A model generated the notes under the pieces. That model saw only the letters and a program-made list of their open reading frames with translations, searched no databases and was not told where the DNA came from. The translations under genes were made by a program, and so were the position numbers. Below are positions 1 to 4,631 of a DNA stretch of 7,657 nt, one piece after another. Location of the stretch: the NCBI GenBank assembly GCA_022798155.1, contig JAAWLY010000104.1, forward strand, positions 1-7,657, given 5' to 3'. Positions within the stretch are counted from its first letter, which is position 1, and each line of letters begins with the position of its first letter. This DNA comes from Lawsonibacter sp. GTDB lineage: Bacteria; Bacillota; Clostridia; Oscillospirales; Oscillospiraceae.

Positions 1-399
1 ATCACCATTCTGGACGACACCTACAACGCCAACCCCCAGTCCATGCGGGCAGCCATCAGTGTGCTGGCCGACAGCAAGGGCGGCCGCAAGGTGGCTGTTT
101 TGGGGGATATGCTGGAGCTGGGGCCCTTCGCCCCCGCTCTCCACAGCGGCGTGGGGGAGTATTTGGGCAGTGTGGGCATCGACTGCCTGGTGGCGGTGGG
201 CCAGCTGGCCGAGCACATCGCCCAGGGCGCCCGGGACGCCGGGGTCCCTCAGGTTATCTGCTGCCACACCCGGGAGGAGGCCAAGGCCGTTCTGGCTCAG
301 GTGATCTGCCCAGACTGCACCGTCCTGCTCAAGGGCTCCCGGGGGATGAAGCTGGAGGAGCTTACCGCTAAGCTGCTGGAGCTGACGGCGGAGGGCTGA
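1..399 (+). CDS. murF: MurF, UDP-MurNAc-tripeptide--D-Ala-D-Ala ligase, C-terminal part (5' truncated)
   Basis: MurF is the cytoplasmic ATP-dependent Mur ligase that adds D-Ala-D-Ala to UDP-MurNAc-tripeptide, the last cytoplasmic step of the peptidoglycan stem peptide. The window opens in frame inside the gene, and 132 codons plus TGA remain of a protein that is usually about 450 residues. Counting from base 1, the visible marks are DDTYNANPQSM (residues 5-15, the start of the C-terminal ligase domain), VLGDMLELG (33-41) and KGSRGMKLEEL (111-121), all typical of MurF rather than MurC, MurD or MurE. The ATP-binding centre lies upstream of the window. The stop codon is two bases from the stop of a convergent small gene, and both stops lie in one hairpin. 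The first ATG visible in this frame (43) is internal and is not the gene start. Confidence 0.95.
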   Translation: MTILDDTYNANPQSMRAAISVLADSKGGRKVAVLGDMLELGPFAPALHSGVGEYLGSVGIDCLVAVGQLAEHIAQGARDAGVPQVICCHTREEAKAVLAQVICPDCTVLLKGSRGMKLEELTAKLLELTAEG

Positions 400-417
400 A
401 CCTACAGCCGGTTCAGC
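395..417. other. Hairpin spanning two convergent stop codons
   Basis: GCTGAACC (395-402) pairs perfectly with GGTTCAGC (410-417) around a 7-nt loop. The structure contains the TGA of murF (397-399) and the antisense stop of the small gene (402-404). No T-run follows on either strand, so it is not a canonical intrinsic terminator. It could still slow or process two converging transcripts. The structure is seen directly; the function is inferred. Confidence 0.5.
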
Positions 418-652
418 GCCATGCCGATGGACAGCCCGGCCCGGAACAGGCTGCGCTGGCCCAGCCAGGCCAGGGACTTTGTGCCGTCCTCCACCTGTTG
501 GGCCAGCTCGCCGCAGCCTTGGGCGGCCAGCTCATCCATAGTGCGGCAAGCATGTCGTTGCACCGCTCCTGCTCCTCCCGCTCCTCTGGGGAAAGTGGGC
601 CGTAGCAGTTTTCTACAGCATACTGATAGAGGACTTCAAATAAGGATTCCAT
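402..652 (-). pseudogene. Frameshifted copy of the 83-aa cassette protein
   Basis: This is the antisense gene of cassette A. ATG is at 652-650, with AGGAGG at 660-665 and a 7-nt spacer. The first 34 residues (MESLFEVLYQYAVENCYG...) align with the intact copy at 4000-4251. After Met34 the frame is wrong. Removing the effect of one missing base near 548-550 restores an 83-residue protein ending FRAGLSIGMALNRL, with TAG at 404-402, the same length as the intact copy. By hand, about 47 of 83 residues are then identical. Without the repair, the open frame gives an unrelated Trp/Ser/Pro-rich tail. The N-terminal helix and the C-terminal block LGQRSLFR-GLSIG are well kept, so the break looks recent or is a sequencing error. 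The function is unknown. The predicted helical small protein loosely recalls short Clostridia DUF families such as DUF6809, which is a weak guess. Confidence 0.8.
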
Positions 653-674
653 AAGATTTCCTCCTAGCGATATA

Positions 675-703
675 TTGCGAAGTCTTATTCGTATCTTTGT
701 AAT
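675..703 (+). promoter_or_regulatory. Promoter of the first XRE gene (cassette A)
   Basis: A -35 TTGCGA (675-680) and a -10 TGTAAT (698-703) are separated by exactly 17 bp. The cassette B promoter has the same spacing and the same -35 start (TTGCG). It lies 40 bp upstream of the XRE start codon and is embraced by two inverted-repeat operators, as expected for autorepression. The sigma-A match is good in spacing and -10 but moderate at -35. Confidence 0.6.
678..691. promoter_or_regulatory. Operator A1, CGAA-N6-TTCG
   Basis: CGAAGTCTTATTCG is an inverted repeat with 4-bp arms and a 6-bp centre. It overlaps the last three bases of the -35. The same arms recur at 708-721, with centres 30 bp apart. 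It is probably bound by the XRE protein encoded next to it; binding is inferred from position and from the known habit of Cro/CI-like regulators. Confidence 0.6.
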
Positions 704-707
704 AACA

Positions 708-721
708 CGAAGAACTGTTCG
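708..721. promoter_or_regulatory. Operator A2, CGAA-N6-TTCG
   Basis: CGAAGAACTGTTCG repeats the arms of operator A1 with a different 6-bp centre. It starts 4 bp after the -10, so it would cover the transcription start. A bound dimer here would block initiation of the XRE transcript. Confidence 0.6.
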
Positions 722-743
722 CCGTCAAGGGGGAGTGCAAAAA

Positions 744-953
744 ATGTCTGCTTTTTCTGAACGATTGCTTCAACTTCGGAAAGACAGCGGGTTATCTCAG
801 ATTGCCCTTGCAAAAGAAATTGGTATTTCTGCTCGTGTTTACCAGACATACGAATATGGGAAGTCTGAACCTGGAATGAGTAAATTGGTTCGGATTGCCG
901 ACATTTTTGACGTCAGCATGGATTATCTGTCCGGCAAGACGGACAAGCCTTAG
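744..953 (+). CDS. XRE-family HTH regulator, copy 1 (cassette A)
   Basis: A 69-aa single-domain Cro/CI-type DNA-binding protein, probably acting as a dimer and repressing its own divergent promoter. Helix 2 starts at S18-Q19 (SQIALAKEI). The recognition helix is about residues 29-38 (SARVYQTYEY) and is followed by GKSEP, the usual end of the HTH_3 motif. The C-terminus MDYLSGKTDKP matches small clostridial regulators. I chose ATG 744 because AAGGGGGAG lies 8-9 nt upstream and the three paralogues align from this Met (MS-FSERL). An in-frame ATG at 675 would start within the promoter and operators. The gene is visibly AT-richer than murF and the ABC-F gene, which hints at foreign origin. There is no effector or peptidase domain, so what relieves repression cannot be read from it. 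Confidence 0.9.
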   Translation: MSAFSERLLQLRKDSGLSQIALAKEIGISARVYQTYEYGKSEPGMSKLVRIADIFDVSMDYLSGKTDKP

Positions 954-966
954 AGGGCGCCAAAAA

Positions 967-1021
967 GCCCCCCCTTGCTAAAGGGGGGAGGGCCGCCGGG
1001 CACAGCCCGGTGGCGGGGGGA
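967..1021. repeat. Half hairpin repeat between the two XRE genes
   Basis: There are two back-to-back hairpins. CCCCCCTT (969-976) pairs with AAGGGGGG (981-988) over GCTA. GCCGCCGGGC (992-1001) pairs with GCCCGGTGGC (1005-1014) over ACA, with one G-T pair. The order matches the left half of the MITE-like element at 1281-1410, but no right half follows. Read on the minus strand, the first hairpin is followed by five T (962-966 complement), so it resembles an intrinsic terminator for antisense transcription. On the plus strand there is no T-run, so read-through into the second XRE gene is plausible. Confidence 0.65.
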
Positions 1022-1057
1022 TTCCGCTGGCCCAGAGTCAAGGGGGAGTGCAAAAAA

Positions 1058-1267
1058 ATGTCTGTTTTTTCTGAACGATTGCTTCAACTCCGGAAAAGCA
1101 AAGGAATGTCGCAAACTGCATTAGCAAAAGAGATTGGCGTTTCCTCTCGTATTTATCAGGAATATGAGTACGGAAAATCTGAACCGAAGATGAGCAATTT
1201 GGTTAGCATTGCCGACTTTTTTGGTGTCAGTATGGATTATCTGTCCGGCAGGACGGACAAGCCCTAG
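1058..1267 (+). CDS. XRE-family HTH regulator, copy 2 (cassette A)
   Basis: A 69-aa paralogue of the preceding regulator, with the same layout: helix 2 SQTALAKEI (18-26), recognition helix SSRIYQEYEY (29-38), then GKSEP and a C-terminal MDYLSGRTDKP. ATG 1058 has the same AAGGGGGAG site upstream. An in-frame ATG at 1010 lies inside a hairpin, lacks such a site and is rejected. No operator pair and no AT-rich promoter precede it, so it probably depends on the promoter at 675-703 by read-through across 104 bp of hairpins. Its recognition helix (Ser30, acidic residue 35) is closer to the cassette B regulator than to its immediate neighbour. It may therefore bind a different site, or make heterodimers; this is inference. 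Confidence 0.88.
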   Translation: MSVFSERLLQLRKSKGMSQTALAKEIGVSSRIYQEYEYGKSEPKMSNLVSIADFFGVSMDYLSGRTDKP

Positions 1268-1280
1268 AGGGCGCCAAAAA

Positions 1281-1410
1281 GCCTCCCTCTTTGAGGGAGG
1301 TGGCACGGCGGAGCCGTGACGGAGGGAGTCGATAGGAAAAACACAAAGTTTGCTGTTTCACTCCCTCAGTCACCGCCGTTGGCGGTGACAGCTCCCTCTT
1401 CGAGGGAGCC
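1281..1410. mobile_element. MITE-like element with ~50-bp terminal inverted repeats
   Basis: The left arm (1281-1329, GCCTCCCTC...GGAGGGAGT) and the right arm (1360-1410, ACTCCCTCAG...GAGGGAGCC) are inverted copies of each other. Each also folds into two hairpins: GCCTCCCTC/GAGGGAGGT and CACGGC/GCCGTG on the left, TCACCGCC/GGCGGTGA and GCTCCCTC/GAGGGAGC on the right. The 30-bp centre has no coding capacity. CTCCCTC/GAGGGAG repeats of this type recur in Oscillospiraceae and Faecalibacterium genomes (from memory). No clear target duplication is visible. The left outer hairpin followed by TTTTT on the minus strand also resembles an antisense terminator. The element fills most of the 193-bp gap before the ABC-F gene. 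Confidence 0.65.
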
Positions 1411-1460
1411 TTTCCCGCTGCGCGGAGACGAAAGATTTTAAACAAGCGAGGACCCAAGCG

Positions 1461-3359
1461 ATGATAGATATAGCGGTATCCGGCCTGGTGAAAGAGTTCG
1501 AGGTCGGAAAGAAAATATTGGACGGCCTGGCCTTCCAGGTGGACGCGGGGGAGCGGGTGGGCCTGCTGGGGCCCAACGGCTGCGGCAAGACCACCTTCCT
1601 GCGCATCCTCACCGGGGAGATCCACCCCGACGAGGGGGACATCGTAGTAGCGCCCAACAAGCGCATGGGGCTGATCTCCCAGATTCCCGTCTACCCGGCG
1701 GGCTATACCGTGGAGGACGTGCTGGACACCGCCTTTGAGGGGCTGCACCGGATGGAGGAGGAGATGTCCGCTCTGTCCCAGCGGATGGCGGAGGGGGAAA
1801 GCGACCCCACTTTGCTGTCCAGATACGACAAGCTGTCCGCCGCCTTCCAGTCCGGCGGCGGCTACGAGACGGACACCAACAAGAACAAGGTGTGCAACGG
1901 CCTGTCCATTTCCCAGGAAATGCGGGAGCGGCCCTTCGACATGCTGTCCGGCGGAGAGAAAACCCGGGTCAACCTGGCCCGACTGATCTTGGAGGACACC
2001 GACATTCTCCTGCTGGACGAGCCTACCAACCACTTGGACCTGCGGGCCACCGAGTGGCTGGAGGAGTATCTGGAAAAATTCAAGGGCACCGTCCTGGCCG
2101 TCTCCCACGACCGGTACTTTCTGGACAAGGTGGTCCGCCGGGTGGTGGAAATCCAGGGGGGAAAGGCGGAGTTTTATTCCGGGAACTACAGCTTTTACGC
2201 TGTGGAGAAGGAGCGGCGGTACGAGGAAAAACTGCGCCAGTATGAAAAAGAGCAGGCCAAGATCCAGCAGTTGGAGAAGGCGGCAGAGCAGCTGCGTATC
2301 TGGGCCTACTCGGGCAACGACAAAATTTTCAAGCGGGCCCAGTCCATGGAGAAGCGCATCGAGCGCATCCGCCAGACCGACAAGCCCAAAAAGGACCGGA
2401 AAATGTCGGTCCGCTTTGGAGAGCGGGAGTTTCGCGGGGACGAGGTACTGTCCATCAAGAACCTGGAAAAATCCTTCGGGGAGCGGACGCTGTTCGATGG
2501 TGTTAATTTAGAGGTGGAGGGCGGCGAGCGTATCGCCCTGCTGGGAGACAACGGCACGGGGAAATCCACCCTCCTCAAGATCATCATGGGGGAGGAAGAG
2601 CCAGATGCCGGAAAGCTTAGAAAGGGGCCTACTGTAAAGGTAGGTTACCTGCCACAGATCATCCACTTCGACCACCCGGAGCGCACCCTGGTGGACACCA
2701 TGCTCTACGACCTGGACTGCACTGCCCAGACCGCCCGGAACCGGCTGGCCTCCTTCAAGTTCCGGGGGGAGGACGTGTTCAAGCCGGTGTCCGCCCTGTC
2801 CGGCGGGGAGCAGTCCCGGCTGCGGCTGTGTATGCTCATGGATAGCAAGATCAATTTGCTCGTTCTGGACGAGCCCACCAACCACTTGGACATCCAGAGC
2901 CGGGAGTGGATCGAGGAGGCGGTGGAGGAGTACGAGGGCAATCTGCTCTTCGTCTCCCACGACCGGTACTTTATCGACCGCTTTGCCACCCGCATCTGGA
3001 TGCTGGAGGGGGGCAAAATCACCGATTTCAAGGGGACCTATCAGGAGTATCTGGCGGCCAAGGAGCGGAAAAAGCTGACAGAGGCCGCCCCGGCCGCTCC
3101 GACCCCGGAAAAGAAGGACAGGCCCAAGCGCCCCGGCGGCACCAAGAATCTGGAGAAGGAGGTCAACGCCGCCGAGCGGGCGGTGGCCGCCGCCGAGGAG
3201 CGGATGTACGACCTGGAGCAGGATATTCAGGAGGCGTCGGCGGACTATTTGAAGCTCCAGGAGCTCTACCAGCAGCGGGAGGCCTTAGAGGACGAGCTGG
3301 CCCACCTGTATGCGGTATGGGAGGGGCTGGCGGCTGACCTGGAGGAGGCGCGGGGATGA
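1461..3359 (+). CDS. ABC-F family ATPase (YdiF/Uup-like ribosome-associated)
   Basis: A 632-aa soluble protein with two fused ABC ATPase domains and no membrane segments, as in ABC-F translation factors that act at the ribosomal E site. Domain 1 has Walker A GPNGCGKTT (37-45), signature LSGGEKTR (162-169) and Walker B ILLLDEPTNHLD (182-193, catalytic Glu187). A charged inter-domain linker (about 250-320) precedes domain 2, which has Walker A GDNGTGKST (362-370), signature LSGGEQSR (446-453) and Walker B with Asp470/Glu471. A Lys/Pro-rich stretch leads to a C-terminal coiled coil (about 560-632), as in YdiF/Uup types. GAGGA at 1448-1452 supports ATG 1461. The 3' end overlaps the next gene by ATGA, implying translational coupling. 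A housekeeping role is more likely than antibiotic resistance, but sequence alone does not settle it. Confidence 0.93.
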   Translation: MIDIAVSGLVKEFEVGKKILDGLAFQVDAGERVGLLGPNGCGKTTFLRILTGEIHPDEGDIVVAPNKRMGLISQIPVYPAGYTVEDVLDTAFEGLHRMEEEMSALSQRMAEGESDPTLLSRYDKLSAAFQSGGGYETDTNKNKVCNGLSISQEMRERPFDMLSGGEKTRVNLARLILEDTDILLLDEPTNHLDLRATEWLEEYLEKFKGTVLAVSHDRYFLDKVVRRVVEIQGGKAEFYSGNYSFYAVEKERRYEEKLRQYEKEQAKIQQLEKAAEQLRIWAYSGNDKIFKRAQSMEKRIERIRQTDKPKKDRKMSVRFGEREFRGDEVLSIKNLEKSFGERTLFDGVNLEVEGGERIALLGDNGTGKSTLLKIIMGEEEPDAGKLRKGPTVKVGYLPQIIHFDHPERTLVDTMLYDLDCTAQTARNRLASFKFRGEDVFKPVSALSGGEQSRLRLCMLMDSKINLLVLDEPTNHLDIQSREWIEEAVEEYEGNLLFVSHDRYFIDRFATRIWMLEGGKITDFKGTYQEYLAAKERKKLTEAAPAAPTPEKKDRPKRPGGTKNLEKEVNAAERAVAAAEERMYDLEQDIQEASADYLKLQELYQQREALEDELAHLYAVWEGLAADLEEARG

Positions 3360-4003
3360 TACAGAGGGAACATCAGCGGCCCAAGATCGAGGCGGCCAGT
3401 TACAAGGAAAAACGCTTTACAGGCTGGGTCAAGGTGGTCCTGGCCCTGTTGCTGGCGGGGGCGGCGGTCTTTGCCCTCCTGCTGGGGCAGGTGATGTCCG
3501 GCGCTCGGGACGAGATTTACGGCGATCCCCAGGTGATGGTGATTTTGGGCTGCAAGCTGGAGCGCTGGGGGCCGTCCGTCATGCTCCAGGACCGGCTGGA
3601 TAAGGCGCTGGAATATTTAGAGGACCACCCGGACATGACAGTGGTGGTGTCCGGCGGCCAAGGGGCGGGAGAGCCCGCCTCCGAGGCCCAGGGGATGGCC
3701 GACTACCTGGCGGACCACGGCTTTGACCGGGAGAATATCATCCTGGAGACGCAATCCCAAAACACCGACCAAAATCTGCGCTATTCTGCCCTGCACCTGG
3801 CGGAGGCGGGGATCGACATAAGGGAAGGCGTAGTACTCGTTTCCAACGGCTTCCACCTCACCCGGGCAAAGATGCTGGCCGGACGGGCGGGATTTGAGAA
3901 TATCTCCACCTTAGCCGCTCCCTCCAGCCACACTCCTACCCGGCTGAAGATGTACGTCCGGGAGCCGCTGGCCCTGGTGAAATCCTTCGTGTTTGACCGC
4001 TAA
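3356..4003 (+). CDS. YdcF/SanA-family (DUF218) membrane-anchored protein
   Basis: A 215-aa protein with a basic N-terminus, one membrane helix (about residues 24-44, WVKVVLALLLAGAAVFALLL) and then a DUF218 domain that would lie outside the membrane. Family marks are VMVILGCKLERWGPS (60-74), VVVSGGQGAGEPASEA (96-111) with the acidic residue after SGG, ETQSQNTDQNL, and VSNGFHLTRA (162-171). SanA/YdcF proteins are linked to envelope integrity and vancomycin tolerance in enterobacteria, but the chemistry is not established. Its ATG overlaps the ABC-F stop (ATGA), so the two form one unit. Its TAA (4001-4003) overlaps the convergent stop of the next gene. The length is normal for the family. Confidence 0.88.
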   Translation: MIQREHQRPKIEAASYKEKRFTGWVKVVLALLLAGAAVFALLLGQVMSGARDEIYGDPQVMVILGCKLERWGPSVMLQDRLDKALEYLEDHPDMTVVVSGGQGAGEPASEAQGMADYLADHGFDRENIILETQSQNTDQNLRYSALHLAEAGIDIREGVVLVSNGFHLTRAKMLAGRAGFENISTLAAPSSHTPTRLKMYVREPLALVKSFVFDR

Positions 4004-4251
4004 AGCCGGCCCAGCTCCAGGCCGATGGATAGGCCGGAGCGGAACAGGCTGCGCTGTCCCAGTTCGTGGAGGGTGGACAGGCCGTCGGAGACTTTTTGCG
4101 CCGGGACGCCGCAGCCTTTTGCGGCCAATTCCTCCATGGCACGGCACACCATCTCTTCTATCTTCGACCACTCCTCCTCGTCTTCCGCAAGATAGGCGCT
4201 GCAGCGGTTTTTCACGGCGTAGGCGTAGAGGGCTTCAAATAAAGGTTCCAT
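4000..4251 (-). CDS. Intact 83-aa cassette protein, unknown function (cassette B)
   Basis: An 83-aa predicted mostly helical protein, with no signal peptide or membrane segment. ATG is at 4251-4249, with GGGAGG at 4260-4265 and an 8-nt spacer. The N-terminus MEPLFEALYAYAV and the C-terminal block LGQRSLFRSGLSIGLELGRL are shared with the frameshifted copy at 402-652. The middle (EDEEEWSKIEEM) is acidic and variable. It is transcribed away from the XRE gene from a shared 94-bp region, so the neighbouring regulator likely controls it. Its TAG overlaps the TAA of the ydcF-like gene on the other strand. I do not recognise the family with confidence; a DUF6809-like small clostridial protein is a weak guess based on the terminal F--G---G--LG pattern. 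Conservation of the reading frame across two copies shows that it is a real gene. Confidence 0.8.
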   Translation of the reverse strand: MEPLFEALYAYAVKNRCSAYLAEDEEEWSKIEEMVCRAMEELAAKGCGVPAQKVSDGLSTLHELGQRSLFRSGLSIGLELGRL

Positions 4252-4269
4252 AGTTAGTACCTCCCAAAA

Positions 4270-4297
4270 ACAATAACTTGCGTCGAATCTGACGCAA
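4270..4297 (-). promoter_or_regulatory. Possible promoter of the 83-aa gene (cassette B)
   Basis: Read on the minus strand, TTGCGT (4297-4292) and TATTGT (4275-4270) are separated by 16 bp and precede the GGGAGG site. Its -35 lies in the right arm of the palindrome TTGCGTC-N6-GACGCAA, whose left arm is the -35 of the plus-strand XRE promoter. One bound regulator could therefore control both directions. An equivalent in cassette A is much weaker. Confidence 0.4.
4278..4297. promoter_or_regulatory. Operator B1, TTGCGTC-N6-GACGCAA
   Basis: TTGCGTCGAATCTGACGCAA is a 20-bp palindrome with 7-bp arms and a 6-bp imperfect centre. Its core CGTC-N6-GACG (4281-4294) recurs at 4310-4323, with centres 29 bp apart. 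The arms hold the -35 of the plus promoter and a possible -35 of the minus promoter. Confidence 0.7.
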
Positions 4298-4306
4298 CTA
4301 TATAAT
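4278..4306 (+). promoter_or_regulatory. Promoter of the cassette B XRE gene
   Basis: A -35 TTGCGT (4278-4283), a 17-bp spacer and a perfect -10 TATAAT (4301-4306), placed 40 bp before the XRE start. The element order and spacing match cassette A base for base. Operators start 3 bp into the -35 and 4 bp after the -10. Confidence 0.7.
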
Positions 4307-4309
4307 ACA

Positions 4310-4323
4310 CGTCAGATCTGACG
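4310..4323. promoter_or_regulatory. Operator B2, CGTCAGATCTGACG
   Basis: A perfect 14-bp palindrome with the same CGTC-N6-GACG arms as operator B1, lying over the expected transcription start. It is the strongest operator-like site in the window. It is probably bound by the XRE protein that starts at 4346. Confidence 0.75.
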
Positions 4324-4345
4324 ATGTCAAGAGGGTGTAAGAAAA

Positions 4346-4555
4346 ATGTCTGTTTTTTCTGAGCGGTTGATCCAGCTCCGCAAGGACAAGGAAATGTCTC
4401 AGGCCGTTTTCGCGAAAGAGATTGGTGTATCTTCCCGGACTTATCAAGATTACGAGTACGGTAAACGGGAGCCGCAGGTGGCGATTTTTGCACGTATTGC
4501 CGATTTTGGCGGCGTAAGCCTGGATTATCTCGCCGGCCGGACCGACACGCCCTAG
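4346..4555 (+). CDS. XRE-family HTH regulator (cassette B)
   Basis: A 69-aa single-domain Cro/CI-type regulator, paralogous to the two in cassette A (about 49 of 69 residues identical to copy 2 by hand count). Helix 2 is SQAVFAKEI (18-26) and the recognition helix SSRTYQDYEY (29-38), followed by GKREP and the C-terminus LDYLAGRTDTP. Residues 44-50 (QVAIFAR), just after the HTH, differ most from the paralogues. An AGAGGGTGTAAG stretch lies before ATG 4346, which aligns with the starts of the other copies. The upstream operators point to autorepression together with control of the divergent 83-aa gene. Base composition is closer to the surrounding genes than that of the cassette A copies. The prfA gene lies 76 bp downstream on the same strand. 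Confidence 0.9.
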   Translation: MSVFSERLIQLRKDKEMSQAVFAKEIGVSSRTYQDYEYGKREPQVAIFARIADFGGVSLDYLAGRTDTP

Positions 4556-4567
4556 AGGGTGCCCTAA

Positions 4568-4587
4568 GCCCCCTTTAGCAAGGGGGC
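4568..4587 (+). terminator. Hairpin after the cassette B XRE gene, weak terminator
   Basis: GCCCCCTT (4568-4575) pairs with AAGGGGGC (4580-4587) over TAGC, an 8-bp GC-rich stem followed only by CTTTCCCC. The T-run is short, so termination may be partial and transcription could continue into prfA. A second palindrome CCCCGCGGGG (4592-4601) follows at once. Confidence 0.45.
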
Positions 4588-4631
4588 CTTTCCCCGCGGG
4601 GGGACGAGAGAGCGAACAAGGAGGGCTGTCC

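Larger units (their letters stand above)
724..1283 (+). repeat. Tandem duplication of the XRE gene (two units of about 246 bp)
   Basis: Unit 1 (about 724-969) and unit 2 (about 1038-1283) both begin GTCAAGGGGGAGTGCAAAAA and end AGAGGGCGCCAAAAAGCC, at a period of 314 bp. Each unit carries ribosome binding site, complete XRE gene and the start of the hairpin tail, but not the promoter or the operators. The encoded proteins differ at about 15 of 69 residues, so the duplication is not recent, or the second unit came from a related cassette. Confidence 0.75.
402..1434. repeat. Cassette A (homologous to cassette B at 4000-4612)
   Basis: The unit comprises the antisense 83-aa gene (broken), the divergent promoter with two operators, two XRE genes and a hairpin tail. 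It starts at the stop codon of the antisense gene, two bases after the murF stop. It ends with CCTTTCCCGC-GCGGAGACGAAAG, which resembles the end of cassette B (CCTTTCCCCGCGGGGGGACG). Gene order, start-codon spacing, protein sequences and tail all match cassette B, so common origin is well supported. The mechanism of duplication is unknown. Confidence 0.7.
4000..4612. repeat. Cassette B (homologous to cassette A at 402-1434)
   Basis: A compact version of the module, with the intact antisense 83-aa gene, a divergent operator region, one XRE gene and a single hairpin tail. It lacks the XRE tandem duplication and the long MITE-like element of cassette A. The tail reads GGGGGC-CTTTCCCCG, where cassette A has GAGGGAGCC-TTTCCCGC. 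Either cassette A has gained an element at this hairpin or cassette B has lost all but its outer arms. Confidence 0.7.

Noticed and set aside
545..552. Programmed ribosomal frameshifting in the small gene of cassette A
   Set aside because: There is no slippery heptamer or downstream pseudoknot pattern, and the cassette B copy is in one continuous frame. A simple one-base loss explains it.
1281..1410. CRISPR or riboswitch in the repeat-rich gap before the ABC-F gene
   Set aside because: There are no direct repeats with regular spacers and no known aptamer core. The repeats are inverted and nested, as in a MITE-like element.
402..1434. Prophage remnant, because of the Cro/CI-like genes
   Set aside because: There is no integrase, structural gene or att-like direct repeat. 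The flanks are plain housekeeping genes and the cassette plan is repeated without phage genes.
1227..2108. 293-codon antisense open frame over the ABC-F gene
   Set aside because: GC-rich DNA leaves long stop-free antisense frames. The protein is low-complexity (Gly/Leu/Val/Gln-rich) with no motif, and the plus strand encodes a clear ABC-F domain.
1461..3359. ABC-F protein as an antibiotic-resistance (Vga/Lsa/OptrA-type) determinant
   Set aside because: It has a C-terminal coiled coil as in YdiF/Uup, a housekeeping neighbourhood and GC-rich native codon use. No leader-peptide attenuator is visible upstream.
4000..4555. Cassette B as a toxin-antitoxin pair
   Set aside because: The two genes are divergent rather than in one operon. 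The 83-aa protein shows no known toxin fold or catalytic residues, and the broken copy in cassette A sits beside intact regulators. It is not excluded, but nothing specific supports it.
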